This document shows, piece by piece, positions 40,002 through 51,500 of a stretch of DNA of 64,000 bases (positions within the stretch are counted from its first letter, which is position 1; each line of letters starts with the position of its first letter). The notes below the pieces were generated by a model. The model was not told the origin of the DNA. It did not search any database and was given only the letters and a program-made list of their open reading frames with translations. The translations under genes were made by a program, and so were the position numbers. Source of the stretch: Pagrus major (Eukaryota > Chordata > Actinopteri > Spariformes > Sparidae); NCBI RefSeq assembly GCF_040436345.1, contig NC_133223.1:25670410-25734409 (forward strand), read 5' to 3'.

Positions 40002-41819
40002 AGTATTCTAGGCTAAAGACTGTGAATAAATATTAAATACTTACTACAAAACTGAGCTAATACTAAGCTTACTTAAAGTACGATTGGTAATGTGTGGGTC
40101 ACCATCACATTTACGGTCAGTGTCAACTTGACATCTACAGCTAACACTAGCTAGATCAAGTAAAAGCTAGTGAGCCAAATATAACCATGACTAGCCTTAG
40201 CAAAAGGAAAAAAAAGCCCACCTGGTAATTTCATCAGTAAAATCAGTTTGTTATTCAACATAATTAAATAAAAGTGTATTTCAATCACGTGGAGGAGAAA
40301 AGCAGCTAACCTCCTGCTAAAGGTGGATAGCTTAGTCGAATACCAGAGTTTTTGGCTTATAGAGGCCATGCGATGTGGTATATTGTATAATATTGTATTA
40401 TGTGTTGTATAGTTTTTAGTAAGTAGGTATAGTATAGTAGACAGACACACACCAATAGAGGCCTAGGTTACATTTAATTCTTATGAAAATGGACTGTAAA
40501 TGATCAAAATAATGTTTATTTTCTTTAAGAGATGATGAAATTTACCCTCACTAAACCCTCAACAGTCCTGGTTTTGTACCAGGAGTGTTTTGCTGACATT
40601 TTGTCACACAAACGAGGGATCTGAGTCTTATCAACATGTCCGTATACTTAAGAATCAGCTGATTGTGACTTCCTGTTTGTGGATCCTGATGATTGGTGTT
40701 TGAAACAAACCCAAAGTTCTGATTTGTTTGCCGTTCATTTAAACACATCTGTTTGATGCCCATGTTCTGACCTGATTTTAATGGACGCATTCATCAAAGG
40801 GAGTAAATGTTTTTACTTGTGCTTCCACTGTTCATCAGATCAAACCATGTTCCAAATTTTAAATTATTATATCAATGCATCCTCAACAGAGAAACATATC
40901 CGTATCAGGGGTCGGCTATTCTCTATAGCAACCCAGACTATATTAAAATCTACTTTTTTAAAGCTTTCTTCTGTCTAGCATTGATTCTATAAAAAAAGAA
41001 GTCCTTTATACTTTAGAAAATGGCAGTCTTGAAAAGGAGCAATTATCAAGCAATGTGAGATTCAATGTCATTGCTTCAGCTTGAGCTTCTCTTCCTTGCA
41101 GAGACCATTATTCTCATACATTTTGTATTGAGAGAAGAAATGTACTGAAATATGTTGCGACAGAACGTTGAATGTACACAACTGAAATGACACAAAGGTC
41201 ATTTTATACACACCTGACGTGCAAAAGACTTTGAAAACACTCCCTTCAAAGGCTCCTCTCATTCCTTACCAATCTCTCCTTGACAAAGTTTTGCGTATAA
41301 CATTCTTGAAAATTGTTTTTGATGTTTTGTGGGGTCCGACTGAATATTTGCTGTGTAACTGGAGGGAAAAAAAATGTAGTAATTTAATATTAAGTGGATT
41401 CCTCCTCCCTACTTTGCCATTCCTTACAAAAACAAACAGTTTTGTAGAGGCTTTTTCATGTCTTTTCACTGCCTGTCTGAGTCCCCAGAGCCGCTGGTGC
41501 ATAAACGGGCAAAAAGAAAGCTGAGAGCTGCATGCAGACCGAAACACTCTGACTCTCTCTCCATTCCAGTTCCACAGTCATTATGCCACACTCCAGGGAG
41601 ACTCGTTAAAAACATTCTGGAGATGCAAACTTTCATTCCATTTGCAAGTTATCAGTGCGGTTTGTCACAGGCAAAGTGTTGTGATGTAGCTTTGGTGTTC
41701 CCACGAGGGCTCCGTCAAAGTGCCCACCCCTTCCTTTACCCACTTCTGTCACAGCTCCGACTGTACCCGGTCACAGTGTGGCCTGTGTGAGCCTCGATTA
41801 CAATGATTAAATGTGTGAA
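40002..41819. other. Non-coding stretch, no gene seen
   Basis: No exon or transposon borders recognised. About 41,219-41,790 has overlapping open frames on both strands that look incidental. Confidence 0.5.
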
Positions 41820-42626
41820 CAGAGTTGGGTCAGAATACTTTGAAATGTGGTCTGTTCCTAAATACAATCTACATTTCAAGTTTTGTGATTAGTAATGTAA
41901 TCCAAACGTATCTGAATACTTTTGGATTACTTTAAAATCAAACATTGAAAATAAGAATAATGAAAGCAGGCACACCAGGTTCACTTTCATAAACATTATT
42001 CTTTTCTCTTTAAAGGTGCAGTGTGTGAGATTTGGCCACCTCTTGAATTCATACTGCAAGCATACAGGGGGCAGCCTTTCACTACTAAACTGAAGCTGCC
42101 GCCAGCTAGTTAGCTCAGTTAGCCGTGCAGCTAGCAACGCGCACTGGGAGTCATATTAGGAGAAAGGGCTGCCACGGGCTAGCTTGTTAGCGTGCTAACT
42201 TCAGTAGTAAATATCTGCAGCACAACACATATCATAAAAACTGATATTTCTTCACAGTCTGTTGATTGTTTTTGTGTATTTTTGAACATTTTGAACTAAA
42301 ATTCTCACACACACAAGTCACACTGGACACAGAAGTGTGTTGTGTTGGACATTTTTGAAGTCGAAATGATGCGATATTGCCAGTAATGGAAGGCTGTTGT
42401 GGAGGGACTGCTGCTGGTCCATTTTTCTCCCGCCAGGTCCACCACAAAGCGGAGCAGTTGTCTAAATAACCCTGCATGTCGGACGTTTTTTTCTCATGAG
42501 ATTACAGAGCACTGTTTTTTTTTATGAAAAAAGGTTTGTAATGTAAAAATGCCACATTTTAAAGTTATTCATTTTTTGTCATCTGATTACATAATCCCGG
42601 GGTACGTGTGATCCGTTACTACTCAA
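41820..42626. mobile_element. Probable hAT-like element interrupted by a second element
   Basis: The left end ACAGAGTTGGGTCAGAATAC and the right end ATCCGTTACTACTCAACCCC resemble the inverted ends of a teleost repeat rich in ACTTT and GTAAT motifs. The middle (42,010-42,318) is a family M3 copy, which explains the separation of the two halves. Target duplication is not clear. Confidence 0.4.
42010..42318 (+). mobile_element. Short MITE, family M3, copy 2 (nested)
   Basis: Begins TTTAAAGGTGCAGTGTGTGA. It shares GTTAGC-rich text, GTGCTAACTTCAGTAG and a closing ACTAAAATTCTCACACAC with the copy at 31,492. The usual right terminus ending CCTTTAA is missing. Confidence 0.6.
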
Positions 42627-43735
42627 CCCCGTGTATTAATAATTAGTGGAGACTCTTGAATAAGCAACAAGAGGTGCAGCAGGTGAGACGGTAATAAGGT
42701 CTCCTCTTCGAGACATCTGAAGAGCTTTTTTTCTGTGGATATGGAGCCACAGACGAGCACATACCCAGTAAATAACAGCCCTTGAGTCAATCATTCTTTA
42801 TCAAACTAGGCCATCCATCCCTTTGCTCCCAGTCGTTTGTACACAGCTATCAGACCTGGGCCACTGAAGAGGGAAAAGGACAAGCCAAGAGAAAGTAATG
42901 ATGTTTGTGATGAGCCTCAGTGTTGACTCAAGTCTAGCTGTTAAATCCCTGGACTCTCACAGCCAGGCCATTACACACACTCAGTGTGGTCCCCATAAGC
43001 TGGCAGAGGGGCTTTTAGTGAAGATGCTCTTATTCGAGGCTGTGGTGACCACCTGATCACTGCACCCCCGTCTCCACAACCTTTCACCCAATTTCGTAGT
43101 GCTCACCTTTATGATTCGACGTTTGCTTAGCTGTCTCGTTTGATATATATCTTAAGGATGAGGATGGCCATATTAAGGATAAGGACAGCCAACTCATTTT
43201 CTTGCAGCATCTCTGCCTTCATCCCTCAGTGTCGGATGGCATGTGCACGAGCTATTGGAGGAGCACAATAGCCACAGTTTGGTCATTTGAAACGATCCTT
43301 CGCTCACAGTTCAGATTGCTGTTGATTTCCTATAAAAAGTCTGTGGTAAAAGAATCATAGTGATAGCTCCTCTTTTATGTCTCTGAGATTACTGGCACCG
43401 GCAGACCGATTTTCGGGGGGGGGACAGAAAAGTGAAGTACAAATAAAAAAGCGGTGTTAAAGTCAAGACTATCTCAGCGGAGGTGTAGTAGCCTTTGCAG
43501 TGTATCATGACACACCCTTGAAGATGCAGCAAAATGCCGTCTTTACCCACACTAAATCTGTTGGTAACGTGTTGCTGCATCCGGTTCGACTCAAGAATGT
43601 GATTCTAACTCACACAGAAAGGTTTGATGGGATTTTATCTACCAGCCAAATCACCAGATGTGAAGCCACATGGGTCTAATTATTTATCTGCAAGACTACT
43701 ATATTGCCTTTACATTAGATAGACTGATATGGATA

Positions 43736-43752
43736 TTTTATTATTATTATTA

Positions 43753-43783
<31 letters not shown>

Positions 43784-43785
43784 CA
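43736..43785. repeat. ATT microsatellite
   Basis: About sixteen TTA/ATT units with small interruptions, followed by GTA and GCA triplets. It gives a false poly-leucine open frame. Confidence 0.9.
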
Positions 43786-44571
43786 TTAGTTGTAGTAGTA
43801 CTAATAGCAGCAGCAGCATTACACTTAGGGTTAGGCAGTATATCAATACTATATTGTTATTCTGATATGGTAATACTGTTGTCTATTGTTGTGTTGTCTT
43901 TTCCTGGTTTCAAAGGCTGCATTACAGTCAAGTGATGTCATTTTCTGAACTTATCAGACTTGTCTACTTAGTCATTATATCCACATTACTGATGAAAAAA
44001 AATCTCATTGTATTAATACTTTGTGAAAGTACCAATAGCCATCCCAACAATATTGTCACAATATCAATACTGAGGTATTTGGTTTTGTGTATTGCGATAT
44101 AAACTTAAAATATTGCGTATATTATTTTCAGGCTATATATCAGGGCACACTTGCTTATAAGCTTGCATATTGATAGCATATTGGCTATTTATTAGTCATT
44201 ATACATAACTTATTAATGTCTTCTTCTGCATGACCGTACTCCACAACTACTAGTTGACCTAGTCGATGGAGTGGGGTTAATTCATTTCAAACTATACTAG
44301 TGAATAAGTTATGAGCTCTCACATTTGAATGGGAAACATATCCTGCATGTGGAAGACTTAAGAGATTTGGAAACTATTGAGACCTGTAATTATTTATTTA
44401 TATTACATATATATGTTATATATTACATATTTATAACGAGGTTGGTTGGTCCTCCCTGACTTGGTGTTTGTATATCTATAAGTCTTGATTGGAAAGCTAC
44501 CATCATACTGTACAGCTTGCTGATTTGTATATTCTAATGTGTTATCTTAGCAGAGAATCTTAAATAGAGGT

Positions 44572-44597
44572 TGAAATGAAATGAAATGAAATGAAAT
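44572..44597. repeat. GAAAT pentanucleotide repeat
   Basis: Five tandem GAAAT units. Confidence 0.9.
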
Positions 44598-46227
44598 ACG
44601 AACAGATTGTAATGCATGCTAATAAGCAACTCATTAGCGGTGAATATTATTATTATTACCTTCATTTCCTACATAGTTATACCATATAATGTTATGTCAA
44701 AGACCAGTAGCAAAGAGAGATTAATGTAAACAGAGACTAAGTCCTACATACAGTGCAGTACTTTAAGTCAGGCAGTAGCCAGGGTCTAAAAGGTTCGCAC
44801 CTATAGTCCTCATCTTTAATTAATCCGCCTCTGTAACAGGAGTGTTATACATGATGAATAACCTTCAGAATAATAGCTCCAGGCCACAACATTAAAAAGG
44901 CAGCTATGTGCCGGCTGCCTCCACCAGACAAAGCCGGTGGAGGATGGCGGCGCTACCTCCAGGGACAGAGCCCAGCCTGAGCCGAGCGAGGACAGCTGAC
45001 AGACAACAGCGGCTCTCAAGCCCATAACCCAAAAACTCTTCAGCCCTCTTGGTTTTAAGAGCTTAGCTGCTATTTCCTGTCACAGAGGTGCTCAGTTGTC
45101 CATAATATGACTGCATTGAGGTTGGGAGGCTGCACTGATTTAGGTTGTTTGGCGAGAGTTGATCCGGGGACAAATTGGCAGCATTTAGTGAGTCAACACG
45201 TTGATCCTCATTTCCATATTTCACCTGGGTGCTAAGCCCAGCATTAGAGTGGTCTTCTACACATACAAAAAAAAAGCAGCTGAGCAGAAAATACTGGCCC
45301 GGTGACACAATGCTGCTTGAATTGCAAAGCAAACTGGTATCACTTACAATTTGACCAAAACAAAACAAAAACTGTGCATCATTGGTGCTCAGCAAACCAC
45401 GGCACGGTCAGAGAGATTGTGGTATTTTTTTTTTTTCTCCGAGAAATGAAATGAGCTCGAGTCTCTCCTCTTGTCATTCTTCTGTCTCCCTGTGTTTTCT
45501 GACATTATTCAGATGAGCTCTGCATTGCAGTCTGAGTTGTGTTTACTGACCAAAGCCGCAGTGTGAAATCCAGAATAATTGCTCTCCTCAACTCCCCTGG
45601 CATTCCCTGGCACATTGTGCTGGTCTGCTCTCTCTTCAAGCATGGAAGTCTAACTGAGACAGGATTTTCCAAAAATAAATTAAGTCGAGGTTCTGTTCTT
45701 CTTCACATTTTTTTTTCCCCCCATGTCAGTGATAAAAAAACCCACAAAATTCCCTAAAAAATCCACATAACTTTTTGCTGTGAATGCTGCAGAATGAAGG
45801 GAATGCAGACACCTCTGTCCTCCATGTCGCTGAGAGACAAGAGTTAAGTCTGCCTTTTACAGTATGTTCAGTGTCACACCTTGCCTCGAGACACACCTGT
45901 GCAAACAAAACAGGTAAGCCTTGGGAAACCTACTGTATATGCAGCAGCATATGTAATTGCCTAAAAAAATGGCAGATGAGCAAAACAAACAGATGTGTCA
46001 GGTCACAGTGTGCACAGCTCATTATACCACAGCCTCCCTCAATACACAGCTATGCTCGGCGCCTGTACACGCAGGGAGGAGCGCTGTGTGTGGTGTGAAG
46101 TGAGGCAGCGCTGGTAACAAGCAGATAACAGTCCCACCAAGATGGTAATGCTCAAGGCTTTGCAAACAGGAAGGGGGTGGGGATGGGCGGCATCATTGCC
46201 ATTCAGAGCCGCACACAGACACACATG

Positions 46228-46266
46228 TGCACGCTCTCTCCCTCTCTCTCACACACACACACACAA
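46228..46266. repeat. Compound TC/CA dinucleotide repeat
   Basis: CTCTCTCCCTCTCTCTC followed by a CA run of about seven units. Confidence 0.9.
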
Positions 46267-46742
46267 ATCTCAAAAGCGGCCGTGTTTCCCCCTGCCGGCA
46301 TGTCACTCTCCCAAATTGTTTCATGTTCTTTAGAGCGACTAAATAAAACCAAAAGGCAAACAAATCCTCCTGGGACAGAGAGGCAGAGAAAATACTCGTC
46401 GGATACTTTGTAGTTCTGGCTGTGTCTAATACTTTCTAGTCTGGTTTCTTCAAAATGGCATTTTCTATTTGAGCTCGACTCTTAAACTGTGGAAGGCTTT
46501 AATGGGAGAGGAAGCATCTCTTAGGGATTTACTGCCATCTGTTGGTACTGAGTGAAACTGATTATCAATCGATAATGCTCTTTGTGCTCTGCTGTACTGT
46601 ACAGTAAATTCCTTTGTGTCATGCACACTGACTTGGCTGACTGTATTACCTATTGCTCGCGTCAAGGTCATTGTGTAAAGACAATACAGACACCGGTATT
46701 ATCATTCTAACAATACCCACTCCAGTGCACTTGAGGCAGAGG

Positions 46743-47083
46743 CAGGGCTGAAGGTAATGGATTACAACTACTAAAAAGTCTTTTTTGCGGGGGGTACTCG
46801 TACTTTTATGAGTATTTTTTCAAGTCTGTAATTTTACTTGTACTTAAGTATACATTAAAGGTTTGGTGAGGTGACCACGACCACTGAGCAGAACAGTGCA
46901 GGAGTATTGTTTGATTACATATTGATAATGCATTGAACATCAACAGTTAAACAGTAACTAATACTCTGAGCAGTGTTTAAGAAGAATACTTTGCACTTTT
47001 ACTTCAATATTATTTTAATACCACTAGTTTTACTTGTAACTGAGTAACATTTCAGTAATGTAACTGTACTCCTTCCACCACAG
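46743..47083. mobile_element. hAT-like MITE with ACTT/AAGT-rich ends
   Basis: The right end reads TGTAACTGTACTCCTTCCAC then CACAG. The left half has GTACTCGTACTTTTATGAG and TTTTACTTGTACTTAAGTA. Such repeated GTACTT/AAGTAC text is typical of the subterminal parts of Tol2-like hAT elements in fish. The copy is diverged and its target duplication is unclear. Confidence 0.55.
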
Positions 47084-47784
47084 CACCTAGGTAGCTGCAT
47101 AATAACTCAACAATAGCAGGGGCTCAATTGAACTTTGACTATGGAAGCTATACAGAACGAAAGGGTCTTTTCTAGACAAAGAGATAATGGTTTCGCATTA
47201 ACACTTTTTTAAGCCCGGCCTACCGATGTAAAAAGTATCAAGTGTAGTAAACTTTGGCCACTTGGGGAAATCACAACTTAGTTTCCTGACACTTGAACAT
47301 CATCCGCCAGACACGAGGTTAAACATGCACTCAAAATTCTGAGTTTGTCCTGCACTTTGTAAAATGACTTGTCATAATGAATGTGCGACGTGGACCTCCG
47401 TTTTCATAACATCTTGAATCACCATCTCTCCCTCATTTCTGCATGCTTGACTGAGCCATAATTACCATTTAAAGTGGGATAGAAGTGAGTTGAATGAGAT
47501 GGTTGTTTGCACCTCAGGTCACGCTGCCTTCCTTGATTACTTGATTAGGTGAGGCTCGAGGAGATCAACCAGTGGAAAAGATTTCGAGGGAACGCAGGCT
47601 GATCTGTGACACAACAGATGGATATAGCTCAATTTCTACAAGCGCTTTTTGCATATGACTGGCTGTGTGTATATATCAATGTCCTGCTAATTTATTCTAA
47701 CTGCTCATAATATTTGTCATTAGCATGTTCACACAATAACAGCAATGATGTGACCATGTGTAAAAGTAAACGGAGCAGCAATGA

Positions 47785-48485
47785 AAACCATTAATTTCCA
47801 TTTATTTTAAAAAGTCAAACTGTATGGTAAAGGAAAAAAAGGCTAACATGGTTCTGTTACATAAGATGTGTAGAACAACTGAATTTTATTATAAGGGGCT
47901 TTTGAAACCATCACCATTCAATGTTTGAAAATGGCACATCTCCATCAGCGATTATGGAGATCTAAAAAAAAATAAAAATAAAATCCAAAGTTGTCTCATA
48001 ATTGGCAGAAATGTGAAATGAGGTTAAAAAAAACAGTTTGCCTTTCAGGGGACCAAGATATCATGGCTACACAGATGGACCTCTGGCAAAGAAAGAGTTC
48101 CATGACTAATACAACAGCTGTGAAATATGCCTCCAAACAGGCTAATTTTAAAGGGAACCATCTTTCCAAACAGTCCCCCTTTTGTTACAGGAAAAGGGGT
48201 CGTCGATTTATTTAGCTAAATGTGGCACTGTGACCGCCTCCTGAAGGAGTATGAAGAAGAGTACAAGTACTTCATTCAGATTCAATTCAGACAGAAAACG
48301 TGTTGAAAAGAAAAGCAATATGAAAGCCCTTACATTACAGTTGAACTAGATATGAGGAGGTAGGGAATAGAAAAAAGGAAAAAAAAACTAATTATAGACA
48401 GACTTCTGTAACAAATCTCTCTACTGCATCTGGTGCTATGTTAATGTAAAAATACAAATCAACATGGTAATTCAGCTTGAGGTTC
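47785..48485 (-). other. bzw1: bzw1 3' untranslated region (extent uncertain)
   Basis: This is the stretch downstream of the stop codon. Minus-strand AATAAA signals lie at 48212-48207, 47890-47885 and 47806-47801. The first would give a 3'UTR of about 0.3 kb and the last about 0.7 kb. I cannot decide which is used. Confidence 0.5.
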
Positions 48486-48517
48486 TCAGTCTGCCTCCTC
48501 TTCCTCGGACTCGGACT
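48486..48517 (-). CDS. bzw1: bzw1 exon 12 (acidic tail and stop)
   Basis: The last coding piece completes E410 and reads SESEEEEAD, then TGA at 48488-48486. The acceptor is TTCCAG. The Ser/Glu-rich tail matches the acidic C-terminus of BZW1 and resembles the acidic AA-box of eIF5. Too short to call alone, it is fixed by phase and family end. Confidence 0.92.
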
Positions 48518-51500
48518 CTGGAAAAAAACAAAAGAGAGAACAACAGTCAGAGCTGCTCTCAAACATCGATGCACTATGCATCACCAGCAATGTCATCTAA
48601 ACTTAGAAGTGGGACAAAAGAGATGCCAAATGCAGTTACTCAGCTCAGATACAGCAGATACCCATCCCATGTATTTTTTCGGCAACCTGTGGCCAAGGTT
48701 TCTGTTATCTGACAATTAACTTTAATTTTTTTTTTTTTGAAAACAGGTTGAGGTCCCACATTTTTAATTCCCTGGTCATCATGTCTGGTGGACATCGTTC
48801 CCTCTAGGCACAATTTGACTCACATAAAAAAGGAGTGAGTGAGTGAATAAAGAGAAAGATAATTGATTGTTGAGTCTCATCCACAGGTTGTCAAATACTG
48901 ACACTTTGGGTTAGTTGTGCACTCCGTCACTGGTCAGGGACAGTTCACCCCCAAAGCAAAGATACATTTTTTCATCTTACCTGTACTGCCTTTAATCCAT
49001 CTTGTTCATCCATTTGTTTTGTTGTGAGTTGCAGAGTTTTGGAGAGATCGACCATAGAGATGTCTGCCTCCTCTCTCATATCATGAAACTAGAAGTTTTT
49101 CAGCTCGTGGTGCTCAAAGCAGTGAAAAAACAATACATTTGAAGGTCTGTGGGTTATCTTGAGAAAACCAGGCAATGATTTCCAGAAGAGACATGCCTGT
49201 TGAGTTCTTTGGAAAATTTTTTTTTTGCTGCTTTAAGAACCAAAAGCTGAGTGCCATCCAGTTCCATTATATTAGAGAGAAGGCAGACATCTCTACAGCC
49301 AACATGTCCAAACCTTGGCAACTAACTCCAAAACAATCTAGATGTGTAAAAAGCACGACAGGTAAAAGGAAAAATCTTTATTTTTTATATGTGGGGGTAA
49401 ACTTTCCCTTTTAAAGAAACAGTTCAGCCAAAAATCAAAATTCAGTCATTATCTACTCACCACCATACCGATGGACAGTTGGGTGAAGTCATGTAGTCCG
49501 CTAGACATTTCTGGAATTGGTGCACGGTGAAGCTAGTGCACCGATTACAGATGGGGTGTGCAGTAACGCTTTTAGTTTAGCAGCTACTGTAAAGATTTCG
49601 GCTTTAAAAAAAAAAAGAAGCTATGAATAACATCAACAATTTGGGATCTCAAGACTTCTGGAGACTTGAATTACATCTGACAGCTGTATGGAACCTTCTT
49701 TTTTTGTTGCTTAGGAGAATATTGCAACTCTATTTTGCTGTGACGCTCCAGAAATGTTTTGTGGACTACACAATACAAACCCGATTTTCCATCAGCATGG
49801 CATTGAATCCACCAGGACACTTGAAACTGCTGTGGGAAGGAGAACCAAGATCATCGACTGACGAAGACAAACAAAAGGAGACCGTGAGGTGTTTACCTTC
49901 CTCTGCGTTCTTGAGCCATTCAACAAACTTTTTCATCTGCTCAAGGAAAACGCTCTTTCCCTTGGCAACGTGGCCTTCGTTGTACCACTTCAGAATTGCC
50001 TCCTCACTCAAGACATCAGCTTTAAAAAAAAAAAAAAAAAAAGGGGTAAATTATTAAATACAAATACAACTCAACATGGAGCCAACTGCACAAATGAGTC
50101 CGCGGGTGCTCGAAAAACAGATGTCTTTATGCAGGTTGGCGACATCAAGCAAGACAAACTTTTGGCTATAGTCTCTGGCCATCTGGCATCATTCACACAA
50201 AGCTTCCCACTATAAAGTGAACACTTTTCTACAAGAAAAAAAAGGAGCACAAATAATCTACCTTTGTAGAGCAGAACAACAATTTTCTGGAAGGCCTTCA
50301 TGAAGTGGATGTTGTCGTAGCAGTACTCTTGGATCTTCAGCAGGAGAGTAAGTTCAGAGAGACCCTGGGAGGTAAAAGCCTTCAACAGTGGGCTGTATTG
50401 CTGAGAATGTAAAACAGGGAACATTAAAAGTTATGAGTTGAAAAAAAAAAGAGAAAGAAAATCATTTTTTTCAAAATCATTAATATTCACACAAGGGCTG
50501 GGTGGGAAGTTTCTGGACCTCACAGGGGATAGAAAAAGATTCAGGATATTTTTTCTAACATTACTTCTACTTTGAAAGGCTCGGGGTTGGTAAATCAATT
50601 ATCTTCAAAGCCTAGAGCAGCCTCGATTTGAAAAAATCTTTAAGGCACAATTTAAGAGTGACATCCGTAAGTTTCTTTAGATCTCTCATTTCCGCGCGTG
50701 TTGCCATGGCTGCCGCAGAATCAATGAACAACGGAGCCATAATAACAGAGGAGTCACCTTTAAAAGTTTGATGGCTTGTTCTGTGACCAGCTCCTCCTTC
50801 TTGTTCCACTCCACGGAGCTCATTACACTCAACCAGATTAGTCCAATCATCGTTTGCTCGGAGATGTTGTTCTTCTTCATTTCCTCACGGACGTAGGCAA
50901 TGATCTGTGAGACACGAGGCACAGAGATGTAACACACGTTATTGGCAAAACAAGCACAACCATGGCCAGCAGACGCAGAAGCTTATTGCTCATCAAATCC
51001 TGCCGAAGTCTGACGTATGAGAATGCTGGCAGGAGCTGGGAATATGTTCAGGCTGAATGGATTTTAGGGCCGCTTTCATTGTCGACTAATCTGTTGATAT
51101 ATTTTGGATTAACTGATAAGTTGTTTGGTCTATAAAATGTCAGAAAATAGTGAAAATGTTCAGTGTTTCCCAAAGCTCATGCCCTCAAATGTCTTTGTTT
51201 TTTCCTACAACATAAAGATTTTCAGTTTACTGTCTCAGAGGAGGAAAGAAACCAGAAATTCACATTTGAAGATGAAATCAGATAATTGACGTTCTTTCTT
51301 TAAAACAATTACTCAACCAGATTCATTCATTATCAAAAAAGGTAGCAATTAATTTAATACTTAGCAAACCACTTGTTTAATCATTTCGTTTTATCAATTT
51401 AGGCAACTTTTCAATATACAGCATCCTTTTATCCAGCCCTCGAGCCAAAATTGGGGGCAGAAGTTAAGAAGAAAGCAAGCTGAAGTGTGACCCTCACACA

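Larger units (their letters stand above)
42627..46742. other. Non-coding stretch with microsatellites
   Basis: Holds the three simple repeats listed separately and a small hairpin at about 44,920-44,946 (CCTCCACC ... GGTGGAGG). No coding exon recognised. Confidence 0.5.

Noticed and set aside
43729..43935. Leucine-rich open frame that looks like a signal or membrane segment
   Set aside because: Produced by an ATT/TTA microsatellite.
49623..50057. 144-residue plus-strand frame over bzw1 exon 11
   Set aside because: It covers transposon sequence in intron 11 and is antisense to exon 11; no family match.
50612..50937. Overlapping minus frames that extend past exon 9 of bzw1
   Set aside because: Read-through of the GTGACT donor into the intron; only the in-phase exon part is kept.
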